Positions 51,480 through 59,998 of a stretch of DNA of 64,000 nucleotides are shown one piece after another (within the stretch, counting starts at the first letter, position 1; every line of letters starts with the position of its first letter). Location of the stretch: the NCBI GenBank assembly GCA_020634415.1, contig JACKBT010000016.1, positions 1-64,000 on the forward strand. The letters are read 5' to 3'. The position numbers were made by a program, and so were the translations under genes. Source of the DNA: Ardenticatenaceae bacterium (GTDB taxonomy: Bacteria > Chloroflexota > Anaerolineae > Promineifilales > Promineifilaceae). Below the pieces are notes generated by a model. The model was not told the origin of the DNA. It made no database searches and saw only the letters and a list, made by a program, of their open reading frames with translations.

Positions 51480-52217
51480 ATGCAGCGTGTGATAGATGGC
51501 TGGCACAGTCCAAGCCTCAATAAGTACATGGAAATCGTCACCTACGGGCATTATGGCTTCCCCCTTCTCCTCTTCCCCACCGCTGCCGCCGATTTCCTCG
51601 AATACGAACGTTTTCTGCTCATAGATGCTATTGCCAGTCATATTGATTCCGGCAAAGTCAAAGTCTTCTCCATCAACAGCATCAACGCCGAAAGCTGGCT
51701 AAATCGCCAGGTACATCCTAAATACAAAGGCATGCGTCAGGCCCAATACAACGATTACATCATCAAAGAAGTTGTGCCTTACATATGGAACAGTTGTCAG
51801 GGGCAGGCAGGCATTATCACCTGTGGGGCCAGCTTGGGGGCTTTCCACGCTATGAACCAACTGCTGCGCCGCCCCGACTTGTTCGATGGTACAATGGCGA
51901 TGAGCGGCGCATACGACATTCGCGGCTATTACCAAGATGTGGGTCATTACGACGAAAATATCTACTTCAACAACCCTGTAGATTACCTGCCCCAACTGAA
52001 TGATGATCATTATCTGCCTCTGCTGCGGCAAAAACAGCACATCTATCTGGTAACCGGGCAGGGAAACTATGAAAACCCCGCTGCTTCCCGCCGCCTATCG
52101 GTCATTCTAAATGAGAAAGGTATTCCGCATGAGTTGGACTTGTGGGGCTACGATATGCCTCATGATTGGCCCACCTGGCGGCAGATGATGAGATATTATT
52201 TAGCAGAAAAATTTTAG
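51480..52217 (+). CDS. Alpha/beta-hydrolase, esterase-D-like, first gene of an ATP-grasp cluster
   Basis: 245 residues, no signal peptide. AAGGAGA stands eight to ten bases before the ATG. The nucleophile elbow GASLGA has S118, and the catalytic His is H228 in YDMPHDWPTW, with the acid probably in the QGNYENP region. The N-terminus (GHYGFPLLLFPTAAADFLEYE) is typical of the small esterase family related to COG4947-type proteins. In family terms it would hydrolyse an ester, thioester or acyl-enzyme intermediate. It is 78 bases from the first of three ATP-grasp ligases, with the same order and strand, so it probably acts on a substrate or product of these ligases. Confidence 0.8.
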   Translation: MQRVIDGWHSPSLNKYMEIVTYGHYGFPLLLFPTAAADFLEYERFLLIDAIASHIDSGKVKVFSINSINAESWLNRQVHPKYKGMRQAQYNDYIIKEVVPYIWNSCQGQAGIITCGASLGAFHAMNQLLRRPDLFDGTMAMSGAYDIRGYYQDVGHYDENIYFNNPVDYLPQLNDDHYLPLLRQKQHIYLVTGQGNYENPAASRRLSVILNEKGIPHELDLWGYDMPHDWPTWRQMMRYYLAEKF

Positions 52218-52226
52218 AGAAATAGC

Positions 52227-52278
52227 CTTCCGGAGGTTTTATCCAGGTAGTTAACTTGAGGGTTAAGCCTCCGGGGGT
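52227..52278 (+). promoter_or_regulatory. CCTCCGG-type leader hairpin before ATP-grasp gene 1
   Basis: CCGGAGGTTT pairs with AAGCCTCCGG across about 26 bases, ending 8 bases before the AGAGGAG ribosome site of the gene at 52296. It is related to units at 19912 and 54651 and contains both CCTCC and GGAGG strings, so it can mask or expose initiation signals. Confidence 0.5.
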
Positions 52279-52295
52279 TTAGAAGAGGAGTTGTT

Positions 52296-53210
52296 ATGTT
52301 AAAGATTGGTTTGATGGTTGGTATGGAGTGGTCTTGGCCACCGGCTTTTATTGAAGAAGTGAATAAGCGGAATGAGGGTGTAACGGCCGAATATGTCAAA
52401 ATTGGCGGTTCCCACATGAACGAACCGAACCCCTACGCCGTCATCGTAGACCGCATCTCGCATGAAGTACCCTATTACCGCAGCTACCTTAAAAACGCCA
52501 TGCTGCAAGGCACACGGGTGGTCAATAACCCCTTCATGTGGACGGCCGATGATAAATATTTTGGCGCGTCTATGATCAGCAAAATGGGTTTAGACAGCCC
52601 TAAAACGGTGGCCTTGCCCAACAAAGATTATGTACCAGGCATTGATCACCAAAAAAGTTTGCGCAACCTCGTCTTCCCCATCCCCTGGGAAGATTTGGTA
52701 AATGCCGTTGGCGGTTTTCCCTGCATCCTCAAAGATGCGCACGGTGGCGGTTGGAAAGAGGTCTACGTTTGCCATTCCTACGAACAGCTCTTTCACAGCT
52801 ATAACCAGACGGGCTTGCTGACTATGATCTTGCAAGAGTTCATTCAATGGGATAATTACATTCGCTGCATGGGCATCGGGCAGGAGAAGGTTCTGGTGAT
52901 GAAGTATGATCCCAACACCCGCCGTTACATGCACCATGACCTTTCCGATGGGATGTACGAGCGCATTGTAAGCGACTGCCTCAAGATTTGCCGAGGCTTT
53001 GGTTACGACATGAACACAATGGAATTTGCCATCCGTGATGGTGTGCCTTACGCTATTGACTTCATGAATCCGGCGCCTGATATGGATGTTAACTCGCTTG
53101 GGTATGAGTTCCACCGCTGGTGTGTGGAGAATATGGCGGATATGTGTATTAACTACGCCAAGAATCCCAAGCCGCAGGTAGGGGAGATGCGTTGGACGGA
53201 GCTATTTTAG
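52296..53210 (+). CDS. RimK-type ATP-grasp ligase
   Basis: 304 residues. The N-terminal pre-ATP-grasp domain (about 1 to 95, MLKIGLMVGMEWSWPPAFIEEVNKR) leads to the ATP-grasp core: FPCILKDAHGGGWKEVYVC (first lysine and glycine-rich loop), ILQEFIQWDNYIRCMGIG (nucleotide-clamping strand), YDMNTMEFAIRDGVPYAIDFMNPAPDMD (Mg-binding E and N). These enzymes activate a carboxylate as acyl-phosphate and join it to an amine or thiol. GAGGAG is close before the ATG. It stands between the esterase and a second, circularly permuted ATP-grasp gene. Whether the acceptor is a small amine, a peptide or a protein cannot be said from the sequence. Confidence 0.8.
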   Translation: MLKIGLMVGMEWSWPPAFIEEVNKRNEGVTAEYVKIGGSHMNEPNPYAVIVDRISHEVPYYRSYLKNAMLQGTRVVNNPFMWTADDKYFGASMISKMGLDSPKTVALPNKDYVPGIDHQKSLRNLVFPIPWEDLVNAVGGFPCILKDAHGGGWKEVYVCHSYEQLFHSYNQTGLLTMILQEFIQWDNYIRCMGIGQEKVLVMKYDPNTRRYMHHDLSDGMYERIVSDCLKICRGFGYDMNTMEFAIRDGVPYAIDFMNPAPDMDVNSLGYEFHRWCVENMADMCINYAKNPKPQVGEMRWTELF

Positions 53211-53211
53211 G

Positions 53212-53264
53212 GAGATGGGAGACTAGGAACTGGAGACTGAAAATCTCTGCTCTCTGGTCTCTAG
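53212..53264. repeat. GGAGACT-family inverted repeat, copy 4 (degenerate)
   Basis: GGAGATGGGAGACTAGGAACTGGAGACT with AATCTCTGCTCTCTGGTCTCT as an imperfect inverse. It begins directly after the stop codon of ATP-grasp gene 1 and ends before the ribosome site of the next gene. Confidence 0.6.
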
Positions 53265-53286
53265 CTGCCTCAACAGGAACATTCTC

Positions 53287-54639
53287 ATGGATTTACGTGA
53301 AGCCGTTGACTATTATCACAGCTTGTTGACAGATGAGATGGCGCGGGAGAGCCAGGCTCATATTGATGGGCAATTGCATCGGCGTGGGTTGTATTTTGGG
53401 GATCGGCCGTTATGCACTGTTTTGCGTCCCCGTTTCTTTACTCGTGGGCAATACCGCCTGCTGCACATGGCCTTACGGCCGATTCTCTTTGCCTTCGCCA
53501 AATCACTAGATGCTGCTTTGGCCGATCCCGCCGTCATGCACCAATTCCGCCTGATGGATTGGGAGCATGAGTTAGTGCGGTTTGATCCTGGCTTCCGCGC
53601 CGCCAGTCCCACCTCGCGCCTGGACAGCTTTTTCATACCCGACACCAATGAGCTAATGCTGACAGAGTACAATGCGGAAACCCCGGCCGCGCCTGCTTAC
53701 AATGATGTCCTCAGCAACGCCTTCCTCACCCTGCCCGTGATGGGCGCGTTCCAAAAGAGGTATGAAGTGCAGCCCCTACCGGCGCGGCACCACATGCTGC
53801 ATGTAATTTTGGATGCGTACCAACAGTGGGGAGGGACAGAACGGCCGACTATCGGCATCCTCGACTGGAAAGAAGTGCCCACCTACAGTGAGTTCGTCCT
53901 CTTCCGCGAATATTTCCGCAACAACGGCTACGATTGCATCATTGCCGACCCGCGTGAAGTAGATTACCGCGACGGCAAATTGTACGCTGGCGACACCCAG
54001 ATACACCTTATTTACAAGCGGGTTCTCATCAGCGAATTGGTATCACAAGGCGGCATGAACCATCCTATCATCAAAGCTGTGCTAAACCGCGATGTGTGCA
54101 TGGTTAACTCCTTCCGCTGCAAGGTGCTGTATAAAAAAGCCTGTTTATCCGTCCTCAGCGACGAGACAAATGCCCACCTTTTCAATAAAAGTGAATCGGA
54201 GGCCATTAACCGCCACGTACCCTGGACGCGCATGATGGAGGAGCGGAAAACGGTTTACAAGGGTGCGCCCATTGACCTGGTGCCTTTCTTGCAGAAACGC
54301 AAAGATAACTTTGTCCTGAAGCCCAATGATGATTATGGTGGTCATGGCATTATTTTGGGGTGGCGGGCCAGCCAGAGTGTGTGGGAAGCGGGTTTGCAAG
54401 CAGCTTTGCAGCACCCGACGGTGGTGCAAGAGCGCATTACTCTGCCCGAAGAGCCATACCCCAGCCTGATTGATGGCAAGGTGTCTATTACTGACCGCCT
54501 GTTTGATACGGCTCCTTTTGTGTGGGATGGGACGTATGTGTCGAGCTGTCTGACGCGCATTTCCACAGACCCGCTGTTGAATGTAACGGCCGGTGGCGGC
54601 TCAACTGTCCCCACGTTTATTGTGGAAGAGAGGGATTGA
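53287..54639 (+). CDS. Circularly permuted ATP-grasp ligase
   Basis: 450 residues. The visible plan is an N-terminal helical part, EYNAETPAAPAYNDVLS (an acid and Asn pair like the Mg site placed early), a Rossmann-like part at about 190 to 260 (TIGILDWKEVPTYSEFVLFREYF), and the lysine/glycine loop late, at about 345 (NFVLKPNDDYGGHGIILGW), then TVVQERITLPEE. An acidic metal site before the lysine loop is the mark of the circularly permuted group that includes glutathionylspermidine-synthetase-like ligases. It would form an amide bond on an unknown substrate. AACAGGAAC lies ahead of the ATG. It is 76 bases from ATP-grasp gene 1 and 84 bases from gene 3. Confidence 0.75.
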   Translation: MDLREAVDYYHSLLTDEMARESQAHIDGQLHRRGLYFGDRPLCTVLRPRFFTRGQYRLLHMALRPILFAFAKSLDAALADPAVMHQFRLMDWEHELVRFDPGFRAASPTSRLDSFFIPDTNELMLTEYNAETPAAPAYNDVLSNAFLTLPVMGAFQKRYEVQPLPARHHMLHVILDAYQQWGGTERPTIGILDWKEVPTYSEFVLFREYFRNNGYDCIIADPREVDYRDGKLYAGDTQIHLIYKRVLISELVSQGGMNHPIIKAVLNRDVCMVNSFRCKVLYKKACLSVLSDETNAHLFNKSESEAINRHVPWTRMMEERKTVYKGAPIDLVPFLQKRKDNFVLKPNDDYGGHGIILGWRASQSVWEAGLQAALQHPTVVQERITLPEEPYPSLIDGKVSITDRLFDTAPFVWDGTYVSSCLTRISTDPLLNVTAGGGSTVPTFIVEERD

Positions 54640-54650
54640 ACGTAAGGTCT

Positions 54651-54708
54651 AATCCCCCGGAGGTTTGTTTGGTGATGTCACTTTTGAAACGAAGCCTCCG
54701 GGAGGGTT
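54651..54708 (+). promoter_or_regulatory. CCTCCGG-type leader hairpin before ATP-grasp gene 3
   Basis: AATCCCCCGGAGG on the left and CCTCCGGGAGGGTT on the right enclose about 30 bases. The GAGGAG ribosome site of the gene at 54724 follows right after. Same family as the leaders at 19912 and 52227. Confidence 0.55.
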
Positions 54709-54723
54709 ATTTGAGGAGAAACT

Positions 54724-55941
54724 ATGTCTAACGGAAGTCCAGTAGTTGTCTGTTTTTCGAGTTATTTTAAGGGAGCGCGGCTGATTCAGGCGTGTAAAGA
54801 GGCGGGCTGCCATGTGATTTTGCTGACGAAGGAGTCTATGCACGATAAGGAGTGGCCCTGGGAGGCGATTGATGAAACCTTTTACATGCCCGATTTGCAC
54901 ACCCAGCCCAATATTACTTATGCGGTGAGTTATTTGATGCGCGAACGGCCGATTGCCCAAATCATAGCCCTCGACGACTTTGATGTAGAAGTGGCCGCTG
55001 CCTTGCGCGAACATCTGCGCCTGCCTGGTATGGGCGACACCCTGGCGCGGCACTTCCGCGACAAACTGGCTATGCGGATGCAGGCGCGAGCCAGCGGCAT
55101 TTTAGTGCCAGAGTTCACCTCTGTCTTCAACTATGATGCCGTGCGCGACTTTATGGGACGTGTGCCGCTGCCCTGGGTGCTGAAACCCCGCTCCGAAGCC
55201 AGCGCCATGGGCATTAAGAAGATTAATCACCCGGACGAGTTGTGGCGGCATTTGGATGAGTTGGGTGATAAACAGTCTTACTTTTTGTTGGAATCGTTCG
55301 TGGCGGGCGATGTCTATCATGTGGATGGGCTGGTGGTGGATGGTGAGGTGGTGTTCCAGGTGGCGAATAAATACGGCCGTCCGCCTATGAGTGTCTATCA
55401 AGGTGGCGGTGTCTTCATGACCCGAACGTTGGATCGGCAGTCGGATGATGCCAAAGACCTGTATGAGTTAAACCCGAAACTGCTCAAAGGGTTGGGGCTG
55501 ATGCGGGGTGCGAGCCATGCGGAGTATATTAAATCGGCGGCAGACGGCCGTTTCTATTTCCTCGAAGTGGCTTCCCGTGTGGGTGGGGCCAACATCGCCG
55601 AATGTGCCGAATATGCCACTGGCGTGAACCTGTGGGCCGAATGGGGCCGCATTGAAGTGGCCCATCTGCGCGGCGAAGCCTACCAACTGCCCCCCATGCG
55701 TGAGGAATATGCTGGTGTACTCAATTGCCTGGCCAAACAAGAATGGCCCGATCTGTCGGGTTACAACGACCCCGAAGTGGTTTACAAGATGAAAAAGAAG
55801 TGGCACGCGGGTGTCATTGCCACCTCGCCCGATGCCCATCGCCTGGAATCGCTGCTGCAAAGTTACAGCGAACGCTTTGCCCACGATTTTCTGGCCGTTC
55901 TGCCGCCGCTGGAAAGCGAAAAGCAGATGCAGGACGAGTAG
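54724..55941 (+). CDS. Carboxylase-type ATP-grasp ligase
   Basis: 405 residues. A Rossmann-like first domain (about 5 to 95, PVVVCFSSYFKGARLIQACKEAGCHVILLTKE). The ATP-grasp core covers about 105 to 300: DKLAMRMQARASGILVPEFT, WVLKPRSEASAMGIKKINHPDEL, ESFVAGDVYHVDGLVVDGEVVF, and the Mg site SAADGRFYFLEVASRVGGANIAE (E, then R-V-G-G like the N-P-R/S-x loop). This third ligase differs in subtype from both upstream ones (biotin-carboxylase/PurK-like against RimK-like and permuted). A strong terminator follows, so the esterase plus three ligases end here as a unit. Two ACGGCCGT copies read as GR(P/F). Confidence 0.8.
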   Translation: MSNGSPVVVCFSSYFKGARLIQACKEAGCHVILLTKESMHDKEWPWEAIDETFYMPDLHTQPNITYAVSYLMRERPIAQIIALDDFDVEVAAALREHLRLPGMGDTLARHFRDKLAMRMQARASGILVPEFTSVFNYDAVRDFMGRVPLPWVLKPRSEASAMGIKKINHPDELWRHLDELGDKQSYFLLESFVAGDVYHVDGLVVDGEVVFQVANKYGRPPMSVYQGGGVFMTRTLDRQSDDAKDLYELNPKLLKGLGLMRGASHAEYIKSAADGRFYFLEVASRVGGANIAECAEYATGVNLWAEWGRIEVAHLRGEAYQLPPMREEYAGVLNCLAKQEWPDLSGYNDPEVVYKMKKKWHAGVIATSPDAHRLESLLQSYSERFAHDFLAVLPPLESEKQMQDE

Positions 55942-55946
55942 ATTCC

Positions 55947-55984
55947 AGAGCTGACAGGTTGGCCAAACCTGTCAGCTCTTTTGC
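55947..55984 (+). terminator. Terminator of the ATP-grasp cluster
   Basis: AGAGCTGACAGGTT pairs perfectly with AACCTGTCAGCTCT around GGCCA, followed by TTTTGCCTTTT. It separates the cluster from folC. Confidence 0.88.
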
Positions 55985-56022
55985 CTTTTGCCCCTTTTTC
56001 TTTATTCGTTACAATCCCCTTT

Positions 56023-57453
56023 GTGAGTGAAACATTAGACAAAACGGCCGTCTCCCAGGAAGGTTTTCAAGCAGACCCCTACGGCGACGCTATCAACTAT
56101 CTCTACGGCTTCATTAACCTGGAGCATAAACGTGTGGACCGTTATATGGCGAGCAAAATGGACGCCACGCGGCCTGGTCGGCTGCTGACCTATTTTGGCT
56201 CGCCACATGAAGGGCTGCCTGCCATTCACATTGCGGGCACAAAGGGCAAAGGCTCGGTGGCGGCGATGTGCGCCGCTTGTTTGCGGGCGGCGGGCCTGAA
56301 GGTGGGGCTGTATACGTCGCCCCATGTGCAGGAGTTCCGTGAGCGCATCCGTGTGCTGACCCCTGAGGATGCTGATGGCCTGATTACGGAAGCGGATTTT
56401 GTGGCATGGGTGGATAAGCTGAAAACGGCCGTTCCCCACTTCCCCGGCATCACTTGGTTTGAAATCGTCACCGCCATTGCCTTTTTGCACTTTGCGCGGC
56501 AGCAGGTGGATGTCGCCGTCATTGAAGTGGGTTTAGGGGGACGCTTAGATGCTACCAACGTCATCACGCCGCTGGTATCAGTCATCACCAGCCTCAGCCT
56601 GGATCATACCTATCTGTTGGGCGATACGATTGACAAAATTGCCTTCGAGAAAGGCGGCATCATCAAGCCCGGTGTGCCTGTTGTTACCGCTGCCCAAAAA
56701 CCCGAAGCATTGGCTAAATTGATGGAGATTGCGGCGGAGCGGGAAGCCCCGCTGGCGGTAATCGGCCGTAATTGGCACTATGTGGGCGAGGGGCGCACGG
56801 CCAATGGTCAAGCCCGTTTGACGATCACCCAAACACCAGACCCTGACTTTATTCCGCCGCAGACGACTTTTACCCTGTCGCTGGTGGGGGAACATCAGTT
56901 GGAAAATGGGGCGGTGGCCCTGGCGGCCTTGCAGGCGGTGCGTCATCGGTTTAAGGGGTTGGGATTAACGGCCGTGCAAACGGGCCTTGCCTCTACCCAT
57001 TGGACAGGGCGGCTGCAAATTTTGCATCAGGCTGACCATACCCCCACCCTTTTGGTAGATTGCGCTCACAATGTAGATTCCGTTACCAAATTGAGCCACG
57101 CCTTAACCCACGACTTTACCTACGAACGGCTGATTTTAGTTTTTGGGGCAACGGCCGATAAAGACGTAACCGGCATGATCCCCCATCTCTTTCCTTTGGC
57201 AGCCACCACCATTGTCACCGTTTCCAGCCATCCTCGTGCTGCCAGCCCCTCCGAATTGGTGTTGGCCGCCAACGACCTCCATCTGCCTGTACAAACTGCC
57301 CCCACCGTGGCCGCAGCCCTCACCGATGCCTGGCAGTTAGCCGGAGCCAATGACCTCATCTGTGTCACTGGCTCCATCTTCATCGTCGGCGATTTGCTGA
57401 ATGAATGGCCCAAGTTAGAAGCACAGTTATTATCCAATTACGTAATTACGTAA
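56023..57453 (+). CDS. folC: Folylpolyglutamate synthase / dihydrofolate synthase family (FolC)
   Basis: About 476 residues from GTG 56023, the first plausible start after the terminator. No clear ribosome site is seen, and a TACAAT hexamer (56010-56015) lies just upstream, so a leaderless message is possible. The Mur-ligase fold shows HIAGTKGKGSVAAM (P-loop), LYTSPHVQEFRERI, the metal-binding GLGGRLDATNVI, SLDHTYLLGDTIDKIAFEKGGIIKPG, and a C-terminal Rossmann-like domain with DCAHN. The enzyme adds L-glutamate to (dihydro)folate/dihydropteroate in the cytoplasm. The 3' end merges with an AATTACGT tandem repeat that encodes the last residues and the stop. Confidence 0.9.
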   Translation: MSETLDKTAVSQEGFQADPYGDAINYLYGFINLEHKRVDRYMASKMDATRPGRLLTYFGSPHEGLPAIHIAGTKGKGSVAAMCAACLRAAGLKVGLYTSPHVQEFRERIRVLTPEDADGLITEADFVAWVDKLKTAVPHFPGITWFEIVTAIAFLHFARQQVDVAVIEVGLGGRLDATNVITPLVSVITSLSLDHTYLLGDTIDKIAFEKGGIIKPGVPVVTAAQKPEALAKLMEIAAEREAPLAVIGRNWHYVGEGRTANGQARLTITQTPDPDFIPPQTTFTLSLVGEHQLENGAVALAALQAVRHRFKGLGLTAVQTGLASTHWTGRLQILHQADHTPTLLVDCAHNVDSVTKLSHALTHDFTYERLILVFGATADKDVTGMIPHLFPLAATTIVTVSSHPRAASPSELVLAANDLHLPVQTAPTVAAALTDAWQLAGANDLICVTGSIFIVGDLLNEWPKLEAQLLSNYVIT

Positions 57454-57462
57454 TTACGTAAT
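57436..57462. repeat. Threefold AATTACGT tandem across the folC stop
   Basis: Three exact 8-bp units (57436-57459) plus AAT. Every ATTACGTAAT in it is palindromic. It begins in the last codons of folC and ends 12 bases before lon, so it may be an operator or a slippage-prone tract. Confidence 0.6.
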
Positions 57463-57474
57463 GAAAAGAACCCC

Positions 57475-59952
57475 ATGAGTCAACAAGATGATTTTGACCT
57501 CACTCACAATCCCCAACTGTTAGGCATGTTGTCTGACTTGGATGATGAGTTATTTGAAGATGATTTGATGGAGAGGGATGGCTACATTGAGTGCCCCTTC
57601 TTGCCCTTGCGCGACATGGTGATTTTCCCGCAGATGGTAACACCCTTGTTTGTGGGACGCGAGCGATCCTTAGCGGCCGTGCAAGCCGCCATTGCCAATG
57701 GCGAAAAGCTCATCGTCTCCGCTCAGCGCGATGGCGATGTCAACGATCCGGGTATGCGTGACATTTTTCCGGTAGGCACAGAAACTTCTATTAGCCGCGT
57801 CATGCGGATGCCGGATGAGAGCACCAGTGCTTTGGCGCAGGGCCGCCGCCGTGTGGAAATTCTCGAATTTACGCAGTGGGACCCCTATATTCGGGTCCGC
57901 GCTCGGACGATTTATGAGCCAATGGAATGGGTGGGTAACACGGAGACGTTGATGCGGGCGGTGCTGGCTTTGTTTGAGAAGGTGGTGGATTTGAACCGCC
58001 AACTGCCGGATGATGCCTATGTTTTTGCTGAAAATATTCACGAACCGGGCTGGCTGGCCGATTTTATGGCCTCCACATTGAATATGCCTTTGCTGGCGCG
58101 GCAAGATATTTTGGAGACGGCTGAGCCAACGGTGCGCCTGCAAAAGGTGAGCATTTTGCTGGCGAAAGAGCTGGAGGTTTTGGAGCTAGAGAATGAGATT
58201 CATACGCAGGTGCATCAGGAGGTGGAGCGGTCGCACCGGGAGCATTTTTTGCGTGAGCAGATGCGGGTGATTCAGGGTGAGTTGGGGGAATTGGATGTCT
58301 TTACGCAGGAATTGCATGAACTGCGGGAGGCTGTTGACAAAAAGCCTTTGCCGGAGGAGGTGCGGGCCAAAACGGAAAAGGAGTTGGCGCGGTTGGGGGC
58401 GATGCCGCCTATGTCGCCAGAGGTGGGCATTATTCGCACGTATATTGATTGGGTGTTGGATTTGCCCTGGCTGGAGGAGTCGCCGGATAACCTGGATGTG
58501 GCCCATGCGGCGGAGGTGCTGGATGCGGATCATTTTGGTCTGGACAAGGTGAAGGATCGCATTTTGGAGTACATTGCGGTGAAGAAGATCGCTTCGGATA
58601 AGATGCGCAGTCCGATTTTGTGTTTTGTGGGGCCGCCGGGAACGGGGAAAACGTCGGTCGGCCGTTCTATTGCCAGGGCTTTGGGGCGTGAGTTTGTGCG
58701 CATTAGTTTGGGTGGTGTGCGTGATGAGGCGGAGATTCGGGGGCATCGCCGGACGTATATTGGGGCGCTGCCGGGGCGTATTATTCAGGCCATGCGGCGG
58801 GCGGGGACGCGCAATCCGCTTTTTATTTTGGATGAAGTGGATAAGTTGGGGCAGGATTTTCGGGGTGATCCGGCGGCGGCTTTGTTAGAGGTGCTGGACC
58901 CTGAGCAGAATGACACCTTTGCTGACCATTACCTTGACCTGGATTTTGATTTGTCGAAGGTGATGTTTATTACGACGGCGAATCTGTTGGATGGGATTCC
59001 ACCGGCGTTGCAGGATCGGATGGAGGTGATTGAGTTTTCGGGCTATTTGGAAGAGGAGAAGTTGGAAATCGGCCGTCAATTTCTGGTGCCGCGCCAGTTG
59101 GAGGAGCATGGTTTGGGGCAGGCGGATATTCGTTTTGAGGATGAGGCGATGAAGATGCTGATTCGCCGGTATACGCGGGAGGCAGGGGTGCGCAATTTTG
59201 AACGGGAGGTGGCAAATGTGTGCCGTAAGATTGCGCGATTGGTGGCGGAGGAGAAGCGGTTTACGCGCCGTATTACGCCGCCGAAGGTGGAGGAGTTGTT
59301 GGGGCCGCCGCGCTTTGGGCAGGAGGAGCTGCAAGAGGTGGATGAGATTGGGGTGGCGACGGGGGTGGCCTGGACGGCCGTTGGCGGTGACATTCTCTTT
59401 ATTGAAGTGAATTTGATGCCCGGTAAAGGTAATCTCAAGTTGACGGGTAAGCTGGGTGAGGTGATGCAGGAGAGTGTTCATGCTGCTTTGAGTTATGTGC
59501 GCAGCCAAAGTGAACTGTTGGGCATTGACCCGGAAGCGTTTGAGCAAACAGATATTCATGTGCATGTGCCGGAAGGGGCTGTGCCCAAGGATGGGCCATC
59601 GGCGGGGGTGACGATGGCCACGGCGTTGGTGTCGGCGTTTACGCAACGGCCGATTTACCGTGAAGTGGGCATGACGGGTGAAATTACGCTGCGGGGGCGG
59701 GTGCTGCCTGTGGGCGGCATCCGCGAGAAGGCACTGGCGGCTAGGCGGGCGGGGGTGAAGACATTCATCATGCCCCGGAAGAATGAGAGTGATTTGCTAT
59801 CCATCCCCGAAAAGCTGCGGGAGGATATTCATTTTGTGTTGGTGGAGCGGATGCAGGAGGTGTTGTTGGAGGCGTTAAGGCCAACGGCCGTTCCTGTTCG
59901 CCCCCGTGCGCGGCGTAAAACACCGCCGATGTCCAGTGCGCCGTTAAATTAA
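57475..59952 (+). CDS. lon: ATP-dependent Lon protease
   Basis: 825 residues, a cytoplasmic AAA+ serine protease for damaged or regulatory proteins. An acidic N-tail is followed by the LON N-domain ([24 protein letters not shown]), a coiled coil (about 240 to 320), Walker [10 protein letters not shown] with K392, Walker B ([12 protein letters not shown]), and the protease domain with dyad S709 in [11 protein letters not shown] and K752 in [12 protein letters not shown], 43 residues apart as in E. coli Lon. The AATTACGT tandem directly upstream is a possible regulatory site. No CIRCE element is seen. The C-terminus has a short basic extension rich in Arg/Pro. Two exact ACGGCCGT copies. Confidence 0.97.
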   Translation: MSQQDDFDLTHNPQLLGMLSDLDDELFEDDLMERDGYIECPFLPLRDMVIFPQMVTPLFVGRERSLAAVQAAIANGEKLIVSAQRDGDVNDPGMRDIFPVGTETSISRVMRMPDESTSALAQGRRRVEILEFTQWDPYIRVRARTIYEPMEWVGNTETLMRAVLALFEKVVDLNRQLPDDAYVFAENIHEPGWLADFMASTLNMPLLARQDILETAEPTVRLQKVSILLAKELEVLELENEIHTQVHQEVERSHREHFLREQMRVIQGELGELDVFTQELHELREAVDKKPLPEEVRAKTEKELARLGAMPPMSPEVGIIRTYIDWVLDLPWLEESPDNLDVAHAAEVLDADHFGLDKVKDRILEYIAVKKIASDKMRSPILCFVGPPGTGKTSVGRSIARALGREFVRISLGGVRDEAEIRGHRRTYIGALPGRIIQAMRRAGTRNPLFILDEVDKLGQDFRGDPAAALLEVLDPEQNDTFADHYLDLDFDLSKVMFITTANLLDGIPPALQDRMEVIEFSGYLEEEKLEIGRQFLVPRQLEEHGLGQADIRFEDEAMKMLIRRYTREAGVRNFEREVANVCRKIARLVAEEKRFTRRITPPKVEELLGPPRFGQEELQEVDEIGVATGVAWTAVGGDILFIEVNLMPGKGNLKLTGKLGEVMQESVHAALSYVRSQSELLGIDPEAFEQTDIHVHVPEGAVPKDGPSAGVTMATALVSAFTQRPIYREVGMTGEITLRGRVLPVGGIREKALAARRAGVKTFIMPRKNESDLLSIPEKLREDIHFVLVERMQEVLLEALRPTAVPVRPRARRKTPPMSSAPLN

Positions 59953-59954
59953 TG

Positions 59955-59981
59955 CGTAAAACGTATTTTTTACGTTTTACG
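59955..59981 (+). terminator. GTAAAACGTA-type hairpin after lon
   Basis: CGTAAAACGTA and TACGTTTTACG pair around TTTTT three bases past the lon stop, and GTTTTAC is repeated once more after it. It probably works as a terminator. The sequence is related to the tandem at 23466. Confidence 0.6.
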
Positions 59982-59998
59982 TTTTACATTTTTGTTCA

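Noticed and set aside
55981..56022. Earlier TTG start of folC
   Set aside because: It overlaps the T-rich tail of the preceding terminator and adds hydrophobic residues not found in FolC.
57436..57462. Chaperone-type CIRCE or CtsR operator before lon
   Set aside because: Neither the 9-9-9 CIRCE dyad nor the CtsR heptad repeat matches the AATTACGT tandem.
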